Position numbers and translations under genes: made by a program. A stretch of 64,000 nt of DNA from positions 1 to 64,000 of the forward strand of contig CAMXPV010000006.1 in assembly GCA_947245585.1 (NCBI GenBank), written 5' to 3'. Position 1 is the first letter of the stretch; every line of letters begins with the position of its first letter. Below are positions 9,860-18,886 of the stretch, piece after piece. The DNA comes from an uncultured Lachnospiraceae bacterium (lineage in GTDB: Bacteria; Bacillota; Clostridia; Lachnospirales; Lachnospiraceae). Under the pieces are notes generated by a model, which saw nothing but the letters and a program-made list of their open reading frames with translations, ran no database searches and was not told the origin of the DNA.

Positions 9860-11296
9860 TTAATCATTAAGCATCAAGTACAAATATTTTTTCTTTGAAA
9901 AAAAGTAACCCTCTAAAAAAGTTTTCCTGCTATCCTTTTCCGCTCCTGCTTTTGGCCGCTGATTCGACACAACGAAACACATTTTGGCCCCCGTATATTC
10001 TTTATCCTCCACCACCGCCAAATCAACATTTGGCGCAATCACGTTATCTGTATACTGTTCCACCTGTACTCCTAAAGCTTCACCTATCTTTTTCTCTAAT
10101 AAAGTGGTTTTTGTCTTTCTGTAAACTTTCATCCCCATCCTGCTCAAGTTGCGGGCCGTATAACCCATATCATCCACCGAGACAAATGCGGTCATTGAGT
10201 CAAATGCGAACGATTTCTGCTTTTTATAAATATCCTTTGACAGCACCCCACAAATCTGTGCCCACATCTTATAAATAAATGTGTTTCCCTCTAGCGGACA
10301 CTTGTAATAATACGGATGTTCAATGATTCCCCTTCCTCCCTCATTTTGAAGGAACTCATCAATACTTACTCTTAAATCTAATGTTTTTTCATGACCAATC
10401 CATTTTGCATAATCCACTTTTGCTATTCGGAGCGTCACATACTGATCCCCTTTTGCCGCCAGGAAAGTACATCTGTGCTTCCCCCCAAGCAGATTAAAGT
10501 ATCCCTTCTCATTCCACTTTGCCATAGGCGCGTTTCGAAGAAAGAACTCCTTATCCAACTCATAGGACATCTCCATATTACGGAAAACATCTGTCCTATT
10601 GCTGACTACATTCTCTTTCCAACGTTCCGTGATTTCAACGCCACCTGTATTCTCTGCCGCTTCACAGCAAAATGCCACATAATCTTCGATACCGTTTTCC
10701 ACCGACTCACACAAACACTCCTGAAACAGGCCAATATGCGGAAACATGGATAAAATGGGGATGTCCTCCCATACAGACTCCTTTTCATCGGTTCTGTTTG
10801 CATAAATCAGGCATGTGGGAACCCGCGCCCATACATAAGCCCCTTCTTCCCGGATCAAAGCCGAATCTTTACATACATAAGCCACAACTTCCTTTGTTTC
10901 AGGAATATGGGAAAGTTTTTCCAGTTGATTGCCTAGCAGACAGTCATAGCACTCACTGATTCTTTTCTCATCCTCCGTACCCTCTCCGCTCAATACAGAA
11001 TGGGGCTTATACAGAATGCTGTTTATTCCACTCTTCACCAAATGATCTGCAATCTTAGAATGTTCAAAAACATTTTTGACAGCAATAATCACAACGCAGT
11101 CCGTCTTATCAAGACCATCTATATCATCGATGGAGCCAACAATTCTTTTCCCGTACAATTCGCCAAGCTCATCCGCTCTTTTATCTATAAACGCTATAAT
11201 ATCAATCTGATTTTTCTTTAAAATATCATATACAATTTTACCACTGGTTGCCGCCCCATAAATAACAATACTCCTGCTCCCATTTATAGAAAACAT
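9860..11296 (-). CDS. Rossmann plus HR-motif protein of unknown function (paralogue 1)
   Basis: The function is unknown. Residues 5-90 form a PglD-like or CoA-binding-like Rossmann unit opening with VIYGAATSGK. The central part carries WNEKGYFN followed by GGKHR at about 271-275, which resembles the phosphate-binding GxHR motif of ParB/sulfiredoxin folds. The C-terminal third has VSVDDMGYTARN, like a degraded second Rossmann or FkbM-type domain. The next gene upstream (11284-12708) has the same length and order of elements, so the two are diverged tandem paralogues. The ATG has a consensus GGAGGAG site inside the end of that paralogue, and the genes overlap by 13 bases. Compared with its sister it has Gly-Gly-Lys where the sister has Asp-Gly-His, so the two may differ in activity. 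Confidence 0.8.
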   Translation of the reverse strand: MFSINGSRSIVIYGAATSGKIVYDILKKNQIDIIAFIDKRADELGELYGKRIVGSIDDIDGLDKTDCVVIIAVKNVFEHSKIADHLVKSGINSILYKPHSVLSGEGTEDEKRISECYDCLLGNQLEKLSHIPETKEVVAYVCKDSALIREEGAYVWARVPTCLIYANRTDEKESVWEDIPILSMFPHIGLFQECLCESVENGIEDYVAFCCEAAENTGGVEITERWKENVVSNRTDVFRNMEMSYELDKEFFLRNAPMAKWNEKGYFNLLGGKHRCTFLAAKGDQYVTLRIAKVDYAKWIGHEKTLDLRVSIDEFLQNEGGRGIIEHPYYYKCPLEGNTFIYKMWAQICGVLSKDIYKKQKSFAFDSMTAFVSVDDMGYTARNLSRMGMKVYRKTKTTLLEKKIGEALGVQVEQYTDNVIAPNVDLAVVEDKEYTGAKMCFVVSNQRPKAGAEKDSRKTFLEGYFFSKKKYLYLMLND

Positions 11297-12708
11297 ATGT
11301 CTCCTCCGCTAATCCGGGCAACCAGATACACCTGTTGTCCATCAAAAATTTTATCCACCCGATCACACATAATTCCCCTGTTCACAATCAAATGATGTAA
11401 ATCCCCGTTTTCTTCCAAAACTAAGATATATTCATTTGCATGAATCTTCTCTTCGTAAGACAGGCATTTTTCATCTATAACCGCAATATCTGTATTAATT
11501 TGCCCGTTCCTATCGCCACGAATGGTAATTCGATCTTGGTATTGAAACAATTCACTCATCTGTTTCGCAAACTCCGCCTTCTCACCAGACTCTATGTCAA
11601 TGCAAATCTTGCACCCCATACGGCAGCAATACCGGGAAAGATATCCGGCATCATCCATATTGATATAGATTTGTTTCCCCAAGACCTCTTTTTTTAAAAG
11701 GGAGACACATATCTTCTCATTCTTTTTCCGCCAAAACAATGCATCTTTTGCATGAATCAAAGCGGGCAGCTCGCAAAAAAAAGAAGCCGGTATCTTATCA
11801 AATATTTTCAGATGCTCTTTCTCTTCTTCTCCAACTCTGACCGGTATGTCCCTGATACCTTTATAAAACAAATAACTTACACGATGATGCCCGTCATTTA
11901 TATTAAAATACCCTTTCGGATTCCATATCGCCCTAGGTGCGGAATCTATAAAAAAATTATTATCTAATATAAAAGCCTTCTCGTATATTTGAAAAAGTAC
12001 ATATCTGTCTTTAAATACTCTTTCTCTTTCCGCATCCAAATCAGCTACCGTGGCATCAATCTGCATGTCGAGATAATCTGTGCAGTCTCCTTCCACCCTG
12101 TCCAAATAACGATAAATCTGATAATATGCGGTAAAATTCATTAAGTTCTCTCCCACATACTTCAACACATGTTTGTGCTTCAAACGGTCAGACTCGCTCA
12201 GTTCTTCCATCGATATCTCAAAATTCTCCTGTGAAAACAAAAGTTCTATCGGCAGATAAACGGTATCTCCGTCTGCATAGCCGATGCCGGCTTTCATAAT
12301 ATCCGAATATTCCGGAATATCCTTTAAGCACAGGTTCCCGTCCAAAACCTGATTAAAAGTTTTCCTCATTTTCGAAATCAATTCGTAGTTCCCGGCTGCA
12401 TAAATCGGAATATATATTATTTTCTTAAAACCATATCCTTGTAACATGGAAGCAATTTTTTCATGCCGGAGCGCGTTCCACAGGGAAATGACCACGATCT
12501 CGTCTTGCGAAACGGTACCATACTGCTCCGGAGCAATAACCTGGATTTCATATTTTCCGACCGTGATTTGTTTTATTTCCTCCGCCCTTTGGTCCAAAAC
12601 CGCCTTAACCGGAAAGCCGTTATCTTTGAATAAACGCACAAATTCTCTTCCCTGTTCCCCAGCGCCATAAATAAGAATACTCTCTCTTCCCGTTAAAGCA
12701 AACGACAT
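11284..12708 (-). CDS. Rossmann plus ParB/Srx-like DGHHR protein of unknown function (paralogue 2)
   Basis: This 474-residue protein begins with a Rossmann unit (ILIYGAGEQG at 11-20) of the kind found on sugar O-acyltransferases and FkbM methyltransferases in glycan loci. Its central region has WNPKGYFN then DGHHR at 272-276. DGHHR is the phosphate or ATP-binding signature of ParB/sulfiredoxin-fold enzymes, which include a free-serine kinase. The C-terminal part contains INMDDAGYLSR, matching the sister gene. No catalytic role can be read with certainty; a kinase or other nucleotide-dependent activity on a glycan intermediate is a guess from the motif. It lies between the RlaP-like nucleotidyltransferase and its paralogue, with a GAGG site before the ATG. 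Confidence 0.8.
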   Translation of the reverse strand: MSFALTGRESILIYGAGEQGREFVRLFKDNGFPVKAVLDQRAEEIKQITVGKYEIQVIAPEQYGTVSQDEIVVISLWNALRHEKIASMLQGYGFKKIIYIPIYAAGNYELISKMRKTFNQVLDGNLCLKDIPEYSDIMKAGIGYADGDTVYLPIELLFSQENFEISMEELSESDRLKHKHVLKYVGENLMNFTAYYQIYRYLDRVEGDCTDYLDMQIDATVADLDAERERVFKDRYVLFQIYEKAFILDNNFFIDSAPRAIWNPKGYFNINDGHHRVSYLFYKGIRDIPVRVGEEEKEHLKIFDKIPASFFCELPALIHAKDALFWRKKNEKICVSLLKKEVLGKQIYINMDDAGYLSRYCCRMGCKICIDIESGEKAEFAKQMSELFQYQDRITIRGDRNGQINTDIAVIDEKCLSYEEKIHANEYILVLEENGDLHHLIVNRGIMCDRVDKIFDGQQVYLVARISGGDICFL

Positions 12709-12718
12709 AAATATATCC

Positions 12719-13567
12719 TCACACTTCCAATTCTGCTATATAGGATTTAAGTCCCTCTATTTTTTCCTGCATATCCAAACTATGCTGCGGTGTCAGCTTC
12801 CCGCTGACTTTTTGGAGAAACTGAAACTTATTGCGAATAAATACATTGATCTCTTCAATTTTAAAAAACTGCGTATGCTTCGATAATGAATTCTTGTAAA
12901 TTCTTCGCAGTCTGTTCACGACATCTGCCGTCTCTCCATCCATATATAATTTTATCAGCGGATCGATCTCGCCTTCACCCGGCAGACCGCCTTTATATAC
13001 ATGTTCCGCCATCAAAACGCCCCAAACGGCATACAAATAATCGCAGGCGGACATCCCTCCGTTTATTTCAAGCTTATCCAGTTCGCCTTCCATCCCATCC
13101 AAAATATGTGAAATCAGTACCCGTTTTTCCATGACTCCAATCAGCTTGTCGCTCAGGGTTTTCATTTCTTCCCCAAAACTGCCGGACTTGATGTTTCCAA
13201 AATAACAGTAAATTCCCGAATAGTAAGTAAGTCCGCCTCTCGCATGCTCCTTCGTCAGGGGAAGATTTTGACACTCCACAGGATTTTGATAATAGGAATT
13301 ATTATTGAGCTCTATTGTGCGAACCGCGTCCTCAATATCCCATCCCCAAAAATCAAATCCATATCCGATAATATCATGAATCGCAGCAACTTTGTTTCCG
13401 GTTCGATTTTTGAAGACAAAAATCAAATCCAAATCGCTGTTTTTTCTTGATATATTGACATCCAAACTTCCGCGGAATGACCAAAAAAGAACTTTAACGC
13501 CATAGGTCTCTTCACATGACGCCAATTTTTTTTCTACCATATCCCTCATTCTTACACTTAATTCCAT
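12719..13567 (-). CDS. Nucleotidyltransferase of the RlaP/YcgL type (Pol beta superfamily)
   Basis: This is a 282-residue minimal nucleotidyltransferase. Residues about 28-50 contain the Pol beta pattern: a GS helix start (SFRGSL) followed by SDLDLIFVF, giving the two metal-binding aspartates. Further on, the DFWGWDIEDA and NPVECQN segments match the RlaP/YcgL family (PF10127-like), where a conserved Gly-Trp-Asp follows the catalytic sheet. The substrate of this family is not known. It lies ten bases after a methyltransferase gene and just before the two Rossmann/HR-motif paralogues, so it probably works with them. The ATG has AGAGGGA upstream. It could transfer a nucleotide to a sugar, lipid or protein. 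Confidence 0.75.
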   Translation of the reverse strand: MELSVRMRDMVEKKLASCEETYGVKVLFWSFRGSLDVNISRKNSDLDLIFVFKNRTGNKVAAIHDIIGYGFDFWGWDIEDAVRTIELNNNSYYQNPVECQNLPLTKEHARGGLTYYSGIYCYFGNIKSGSFGEEMKTLSDKLIGVMEKRVLISHILDGMEGELDKLEINGGMSACDYLYAVWGVLMAEHVYKGGLPGEGEIDPLIKLYMDGETADVVNRLRRIYKNSLSKHTQFFKIEEINVFIRNKFQFLQKVSGKLTPQHSLDMQEKIEGLKSYIAELEV

Positions 13568-13576
13568 GACATCCCT

Positions 13577-15235
13577 CTATCTCATCTCATCAAGCACATC
13601 TTTTTCCATCAACAGTTGATTGTCTGCTTCTTCCTTCTTGGAAAAATCCCTCCTGATTAAATCCCCGTTTACTATGGCATCCACCGGGTAGATAAAATCC
13701 TGTTTATACCAATCCACGTACTGCTTCGCAACTTCCCCGGTGCTCAACTGATCTCTGTAATGTAATCGCCATTTTTGAAACACTTCTATATCCGCCTTAT
13801 CCAAGCCGCAGATACTGTATAGTTTCTTTAATTTCACAAGTTTCATCCGGGACTTACGTTCCCAGATATTGCCGGCATACCATTCATATATGATCGACCA
13901 TATTAAATAATCAACCGGAACTTTGCAGTCGTTTTCTTCTAAAAACAGCTGATAGCTCTCTTCTTTACAAAAAATATTTTTCGTATTAATATCGCAAAAG
14001 CTAATACACCGTCCGATATTTTTTATTTTTTCTTTGCCGAAATACTCCGTAAACTTCTTTGAATAAATATCGGATTTTTCTTCCCCGCTTTCTTCAAGCA
14101 GGTCCTTTACCTGTTTAAAGCAATCATATATTTTCTGACAGTATTGCTCGGCGTGCGTTCCCGCCCCTCTTGCCGCAAAAATCAGATCGCTCAATTTTTT
14201 GTGCAGGCTGTCAACGCCGTCTTCCAATCTGTATTTCCCATTATTTGAGCCATAGTATTCATCGCTTGCAATAAACGTAAATTGGAAAGATCCTTCTTCT
14301 CTACTGGTTATCAATTTACAATAATCTATTTTTGACAAATACTTCTGCTGACCGATTTCAACCAAAAAGGCATTTGCAAAATTTTGTACAACGCCTTCTC
14401 TCTGCAAGGTTTCAAACATTTCCCGCTCGTTAAAAAGTTCAAAACGATCCCATCCTGTCTCTTCGCTTTTTCCTCCATACAGCAGATATTTCAAGCTGCG
14501 GTCAGTGTATATCTCCGTGGGAAAAATATTATCTGGAAAAGGATAGAAAAATTTATAATCGGTTATTCCGCATTTTTGCAGTATATTCTGCAGTTCCTTT
14601 TTTGTCGGCGTATACACCACATCGTATCCGTCAAAATTGTCCAAACCAACAAAAAATTTGTTGGAATAATTCTCAATCGCGCCCGAAAAATATTTCACAC
14701 CCAATCTATTCTCTGTTGCCAACAAAATAATTCCGTCCTCTTTCAACATACATAAAAGCTGACGGAAAAAGTCTTCATAGGGATTCTCTGTTTTGATATA
14801 TTTCTTTACATATCCGAAGATATCATGTACAACAATATAGTCGAATTGTTTCTTATATGGCAGATTCATATAATGCTCCTGCCTGACCTCTAAATTAGGA
14901 ACATCCTTGTACCTCTGCGCAAGTATCTGTGCCCTTCTCCGCTTTTTTTCCACAGAGATTACTCTGCCGGCCTTTTGGCATAACAGTCCGGTAATCGCGC
15001 CTACCCCGGCTCCGATTTCCAAAATCTCGGCGTTTTCTTTAAACGGATACCAAGCAAGAAGAAAGCCCCTGTCCACATAGAGCTGTTCAAACTCCTCCCT
15101 GCCTATATTATCCCAAGGCATATCTGCAGTACCATATTGCGCAATCAATCTCTCTATACTATTTTCCAGATCGTCTTCCACCTTTGAGCAAAAGCCCATG
15201 TCGTCATCCATAAACTCAATATTTAGCTTGGCCAT
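13577..15235 (-). CDS. Class I SAM-dependent methyltransferase with long uncharacterised C-terminal region
   Basis: The methyltransferase core begins near residue 60 with motif I, ILEIGAGVGAITG, followed by the acidic SVEKK that binds the ribose, and YIVVHD. The segment NRLGVKYFSG, followed by GLDNFDGYD, matches a subfamily often fused to glycosyltransferases in glycan loci. Residues 300-552 have no methyltransferase motifs and include SFCDINTKNIF, which faintly resembles the catalytic loop of aminoglycoside-kinase folds. The acceptor is unknown. I chose the ATG at 15235; an in-frame GTG at 15247 is possible but lies too near the GGAG. The gene follows the LegB-like dehydratase by 23 bases and precedes the RlaP-type nucleotidyltransferase. 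Confidence 0.82.
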   Translation of the reverse strand: MAKLNIEFMDDDMGFCSKVEDDLENSIERLIAQYGTADMPWDNIGREEFEQLYVDRGFLLAWYPFKENAEILEIGAGVGAITGLLCQKAGRVISVEKKRRRAQILAQRYKDVPNLEVRQEHYMNLPYKKQFDYIVVHDIFGYVKKYIKTENPYEDFFRQLLCMLKEDGIILLATENRLGVKYFSGAIENYSNKFFVGLDNFDGYDVVYTPTKKELQNILQKCGITDYKFFYPFPDNIFPTEIYTDRSLKYLLYGGKSEETGWDRFELFNEREMFETLQREGVVQNFANAFLVEIGQQKYLSKIDYCKLITSREEGSFQFTFIASDEYYGSNNGKYRLEDGVDSLHKKLSDLIFAARGAGTHAEQYCQKIYDCFKQVKDLLEESGEEKSDIYSKKFTEYFGKEKIKNIGRCISFCDINTKNIFCKEESYQLFLEENDCKVPVDYLIWSIIYEWYAGNIWERKSRMKLVKLKKLYSICGLDKADIEVFQKWRLHYRDQLSTGEVAKQYVDWYKQDFIYPVDAIVNGDLIRRDFSKKEEADNQLLMEKDVLDEMR

Positions 15236-15258
15236 AGCATATCCCACACTCCATTAAT

Positions 15259-16239
15259 TTAAATATTATAGATATCGCTCTTATAACGTTCCAAATTGTC
15301 TCTCAGCCAGTTAATCGTCTCCCCGATCCCCTGCTCAAAGGTATACTGCGGCTCCCATGAAGTAAGTCTCCTGATCTTCTCATTTGCACCCAACAGTCTG
15401 TTTACCTCACTCTTCTCCGGACGGAGCCGCTGTTCGTCGCATACTATCTTCGCATTCGGATTGATCTGCCTGATGATCTCATGGGCCAGATCCCCAATCG
15501 AAATCTCTCGCTGCGTCGCGATATTAATTTCCTCACCGATGGTCCGATCCGACTCCGCTATCGCCACAAACCCCGCCGCGGTATCCTTCACATAATTAAA
15601 ATCTCTGGTGGGTGTTAGCGACCCCAACTTGATTTCCTCTTTCCCCGACAGAAGCTGCGAAATAATGGTTGGTATCACCGCCCTTGCCGACTGTCTGGGT
15701 CCATACGTATTAAACGGCCTCACAATGGAAACAGGCAGATTAAAGCTTCTGTAAAAGCTCTCCGCCAGACGGTCCGCGCCGATTTTCGTCGCGGAGTAGG
15801 GCGATTGTCCCTGATAGGGATGCTTCTCGTCAATAGGCACATACTGAGCTGTTCCATAGACCTCCGAGGTGGATGTAATCATAATCCGCTCCGTCCCCAA
15901 GTCTCTGGCAGCCTGCAGCACATTCAAGGTTCCTTTTATATTCGTATCTACATAGGAATCCGGCGAATGATAGCTGAAAGGAATCGCAATCAACGCTGCC
16001 AAATGAAATATGCCTTCCATGCCCTTCATCGCTTCCCGCACGCCGTTAGGATCACGGATATCTCCCGAAAAGACTTCTATTTCCTTCATCTTGTCAGCCG
16101 GCAGCGTATCCAACCACCCCCATGTGTTGAAAGAATTATAATAGGCAAACGCCTTTACCTGATATCCTCTTTCCACGAGTAGTTCCGCAAGATGGCTTCC
16201 GATAAAACCGTCTGCTCCCGTCACCAATACTTTTTTCAT
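15259..16239 (-). CDS. legB: NAD-dependent 4,6-dehydratase, LegB-like
   Basis: This is an extended short-chain dehydrogenase of 326 residues. It has the TGADGFIG dinucleotide loop at 7-14, the catalytic serine/threonine region TSTSEVYG near 122-129, and the YSATK catalytic pair near 148-152. The overall sequence, including the FAYYNSFNTWGWLD region, closely resembles LegB (Campylobacter Cj1319), which removes water from a nucleotide-activated GlcNAc as the first step to legionaminic acid. It is the first gene of the leftward unit and diverges from a NeuA/NeuC/NeuB operon, which supports a nonulosonic acid role. However, no canonical LegC aminotransferase is seen nearby. The ATG has AAGGAG at ideal spacing. 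A dehydratase for another amino sugar is the alternative. Confidence 0.88.
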   Translation of the reverse strand: MKKVLVTGADGFIGSHLAELLVERGYQVKAFAYYNSFNTWGWLDTLPADKMKEIEVFSGDIRDPNGVREAMKGMEGIFHLAALIAIPFSYHSPDSYVDTNIKGTLNVLQAARDLGTERIMITSTSEVYGTAQYVPIDEKHPYQGQSPYSATKIGADRLAESFYRSFNLPVSIVRPFNTYGPRQSARAVIPTIISQLLSGKEEIKLGSLTPTRDFNYVKDTAAGFVAIAESDRTIGEEINIATQREISIGDLAHEIIRQINPNAKIVCDEQRLRPEKSEVNRLLGANEKIRRLTSWEPQYTFEQGIGETINWLRDNLERYKSDIYNI

Positions 16240-16269
16240 ATCCGCTCCTTAGACATCCTCTTTTTGTCA

Positions 16270-16278
16270 AGTATATCA
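16270..16278 (-). promoter_or_regulatory. Extended -10 promoter for the leftward legB unit
   Basis: Read leftward, this is TGATATACT, a TG-n extended -10 with a good TATACT hexamer. The -35 position 17 bases upstream (16293-16298, TGGTAT) is poor, as is common with extended -10 promoters. The start would fall near 16263, leaving a leader of about 24 bases that contains the AAGGAG site of the LegB gene. A small inverted repeat, CCATA-aaaa-TATGG at 16296-16309, overlaps the -35 area and could be an operator, but five base pairs is weak evidence. Confidence 0.5.
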
Positions 16279-16331
16279 CACCCCACATGCAAATACCATA
16301 AAAATATGGCAAAGGCAATCCTATGGAATGA

Positions 16332-16360
16332 TTGAATAATAAAAAGAAAACTGCTATACT
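16332..16360 (+). promoter_or_regulatory. Near-consensus sigma-70/SigA promoter for the plus-strand cassette
   Basis: TTGAAT at 16332-16337 and TATACT at 16355-16360 are separated by exactly 17 bases, close to the vegetative consensus. Transcription would start near 16367, eight bases before the GGAGG at 16375-16379. No other good promoter precedes the next four genes, so this one probably drives 16387-20931. Confidence 0.75.
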
Positions 16361-16386
16361 AAGGCTTATACAAAGGAGGCATGTTT

Positions 16387-17049
16387 ATGAAGGCATTTGA
16401 TACGGCATGGGAGGCAATTCATGCGACAGAAGAGTGGGGGAAATATCCTTCGGAACCAATCATTCGTTTTATAGCAAGAAATTACTATAAACGGGATCGC
16501 AAGGAAGTAAAAATACTGGATTATTGCTGTGGTGCAGGCAGCAATACGTGGTTTTTAGCCCGCGAAGGATTTGATACCTATGCCTTTGATGGCTCGGAAA
16601 GTGCAATTAAAAAAGCAAAAAAACGTTTTGCAGAAGAAAACCTTCAAGCTGATCTACGTGTCCGAGACGCACTAGAACTGGATTATGATAATGATTTTTT
16701 TGACTGTGTAATCGATAATGTGTCAATTTATTCAAATATGTTAGATCATATCGTTATGATGTACGAAAAAATATATCAAATGCTAAAATCAGGTGGAAAG
16801 CTATTCAGTATCAGCTTTTCCAAGAACACCACCGGTTATGGATTAGGCAAAGAAATAGAGAAAGATACATTTGTTGATATAACTTGCGGAACCTTGCGGG
16901 GGCGCGGCATTACGCACTTCTTTGATGCAGAAGAGCTGACCGCCCTGCTGAATAAAATCGGATTTAAGAATATACACGTAGATTTACTGCATTATACAGA
17001 TCAGGGAAACATAGTGGAAAATATTATGCTTCAAGCCGAAAAAGACTGA
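16387..17049 (+). CDS. SAM-dependent class I methyltransferase
   Basis: This is a small methyltransferase of about 220 residues. Motif I, ILDYCCGAGSN, lies near residue 42-52, an acidic FDGSESA follows, and DCVIDNVS corresponds to motif IV. It is the first gene of the rightward cassette, 16 bases before the NeuA gene. A likely role is methylation of a sugar or of a cassette product, but the acceptor is unknown. The start is chosen at 16387 because GGAGG (16375-16379) is seven bases before it. The in-frame ATG at 16381 is only one base from the GGAGG and is unlikely to be used. The gene is AT-rich, like the rest of the cassette. Confidence 0.85.
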   Translation: MKAFDTAWEAIHATEEWGKYPSEPIIRFIARNYYKRDRKEVKILDYCCGAGSNTWFLAREGFDTYAFDGSESAIKKAKKRFAEENLQADLRVRDALELDYDNDFFDCVIDNVSIYSNMLDHIVMMYEKIYQMLKSGGKLFSISFSKNTTGYGLGKEIEKDTFVDITCGTLRGRGITHFFDAEELTALLNKIGFKNIHVDLLHYTDQGNIVENIMLQAEKD

Positions 17050-17065
17050 TCGGAACGGAGGTAAA

Positions 17066-17764
17066 ATGAAAAGAATAGCCATAATTCCTGCAAGAAGCGG
17101 CTCTAAAGGCCTCAAAGATAAAAACATTAAAATGCTGTGTGGGAAACCGTTAATCTCATATTCCATTGAGTGCGCCATACAAAGCGGCAAATTTGACAAA
17201 GTCTTTGTCTCAACCGATTCCCAGAAATATGCAGATATCGCAACGGAATATGGAGCAGACGCCTCTTTTTTACGCTCAGAAGAGACTTCAACTGATTCTG
17301 CCGGCTCCTGGGACGTTGTCCGAGAAGTTATTCAAAAATTTGAATCGTTGGGAGAGCATTTCGATGAAATTGCTCTATTGCAGGCCACATCTCCTCTTAG
17401 ATTACCGGAGGACATCACCAATGCCTTTTCCATTTTTTATGAAAAAAATGCGAATGCAGTAGTGTCCTTGACAGAGTGCGACCATTCGCCGCTGCAGTGC
17501 AATACACTTCCGGCAGACGGAAATATGGATCAATTTGACAAAACAGACTATAAGGATTTGCCAAGACAAGCGCTCCCCACATTTTATCGGTATAATGGAG
17601 CTATTTATATTATAAAGACCGCTGAATTAGAAAAAGACGACATGTTCGCTGAGGGTTGTTATGCCTATATTATGCCACAGGAAAGATCGATTGATATAGA
17701 CACAGCATTAGATTTTATGATAGCGGAAATTATGATGAGAAAAGAGAATTCCCTAAATGGTTAA
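17066..17764 (+). CDS. neuA: CMP-nonulosonate cytidylyltransferase (NeuA/LegF family)
   Basis: The 232-residue protein has the CTP-binding signature IPARSGSKGLKDKNI at 6-20, the FVSTDSQKYA segment, LLQATSPLR near 107-115, and a C-terminal SIDIDTALDF that supplies the metal ligands. These are features of acylneuraminate cytidylyltransferases, which join CMP to a 9-carbon 2-keto acid. The length fits bacterial NeuA/LegF without a fused esterase. It has a perfect GGAGG before the ATG and overlaps the NeuC gene by eight bases. With NeuC and NeuB it gives a complete route from UDP-GlcNAc (or a modified form) to a CMP-nonulosonate. The sequence alone does not separate sialic from legionaminic acid. 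A second, diverged member lies at 34710-35390. Confidence 0.92.
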   Translation: MKRIAIIPARSGSKGLKDKNIKMLCGKPLISYSIECAIQSGKFDKVFVSTDSQKYADIATEYGADASFLRSEETSTDSAGSWDVVREVIQKFESLGEHFDEIALLQATSPLRLPEDITNAFSIFYEKNANAVVSLTECDHSPLQCNTLPADGNMDQFDKTDYKDLPRQALPTFYRYNGAIYIIKTAELEKDDMFAEGCYAYIMPQERSIDIDTALDFMIAEIMMRKENSLNG

Positions 17765-18875
17765 AATATGTTTTGTCACAGCAGCGCGTTCGGAATATGG
17801 TTTGCTGAAATGGATTATGAAAGATATTCAGGCATGTGAGAATTTTCAATTTCAACTCATTGTAACGGGCGGACATCTATCCTATGATCAGGGCCATACC
17901 ATAGATCACATTATAGCTGACGGATTTCCCGTTTCAAAAATTCTGGATATCGAATTAGATACGTCAAGCGCCCCGCAAATTGCTTCGTCTATGGGACGTT
18001 TATCAGAAAAAATCAGCCATGCTTTCGGCGAATTAAAGCCCGATTATCTGGTCGTATTGGGAGATCGATATGAACTGTTGTCCATTTGTTCCACTGCCTT
18101 TATTATGAGAATCCCTATTATTCACTTTTCCGGCGGAGATATCACAGAGGGCGCTATCGACGACGGAATCAGGAATGCAATTACCATGCTTGCCGAATAC
18201 CACTTCCCCGGAACGGAATCTTCTGCCAAAAATATTATACGTATGCGAAATAGTGATAAAAATATATGGGCAGTCGGCGAACCGGGACTGGACGCCTTTT
18301 ATCGAGAGTCATTAATGAGCAGAGCCGAACTGGCCTCAGATCTGGGATTAGACAGTAATAAACGATGGCTGCTTATGACCTATCACGCCGAGACACGGGA
18401 AAGTCTGGAGCATAATCTTTTTGTTGTTAAATGCTGTTTAGAAACTTTAATGAAACTGGACAACATTCAGTTGGTGGCAACCTATGCCAACACTGATTTT
18501 GGAGGAAAACAGATCAATGAATATTTGGAAAAGCAAGCGGCCGCGCACACAGAAAAAATCAAAGTCATTACGTCATTAGGCCAACTCAGATATTTAAGCT
18601 TTATGCGGCAGGCCGTAGCTATCATTGGAAATTCAAGCAGCGCAATTGTTGAAGCTCCATTTTTAGGCATTCCCGTCGTCAATATAGGAAACCGGCAAAT
18701 GGGAAGATATCAGTGCTGCAACATTCTGCAATGTGCAGCGACAGAAAATGACATAGAAAAAGCAATTCAAAAAATAATAACGGCAAAAAATACGGATATT
18801 AAAGACAGGAATTATTGGGGTAACGGACATACTAGCGAACAGGTATTGGAAATATTGAAGCTAGAACTATTATGA
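17757..18875 (+). CDS. neuC: Hydrolysing UDP-GlcNAc 2-epimerase family (NeuC/LegG)
   Basis: The 372-residue GT-B-fold protein opens with ICFVTAARSEYG and carries VVLGDRYELL near 100-109, FSGGDITEGAIDDGIRN near 121-137, and GNSSSAIVEAP near 295-305. All are hallmarks of hydrolysing 2-epimerases, which release ManNAc, or a 6-deoxy diamino analogue in LegG, from the UDP sugar. The SGGD form of the central motif replaces the HGGE of many proteobacterial enzymes. It overlaps the upstream NeuA gene, and its stop forms an ATGA with the first possible start of the next gene. The product feeds NeuB. Assignment to the family is firm; the substrate is not. Confidence 0.92.
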   Translation: MVKICFVTAARSEYGLLKWIMKDIQACENFQFQLIVTGGHLSYDQGHTIDHIIADGFPVSKILDIELDTSSAPQIASSMGRLSEKISHAFGELKPDYLVVLGDRYELLSICSTAFIMRIPIIHFSGGDITEGAIDDGIRNAITMLAEYHFPGTESSAKNIIRMRNSDKNIWAVGEPGLDAFYRESLMSRAELASDLGLDSNKRWLLMTYHAETRESLEHNLFVVKCCLETLMKLDNIQLVATYANTDFGGKQINEYLEKQAAAHTEKIKVITSLGQLRYLSFMRQAVAIIGNSSSAIVEAPFLGIPVVNIGNRQMGRYQCCNILQCAATENDIEKAIQKIITAKNTDIKDRNYWGNGHTSEQVLEILKLELL

Positions 18876-18886
18876 GGTCATCAAAA

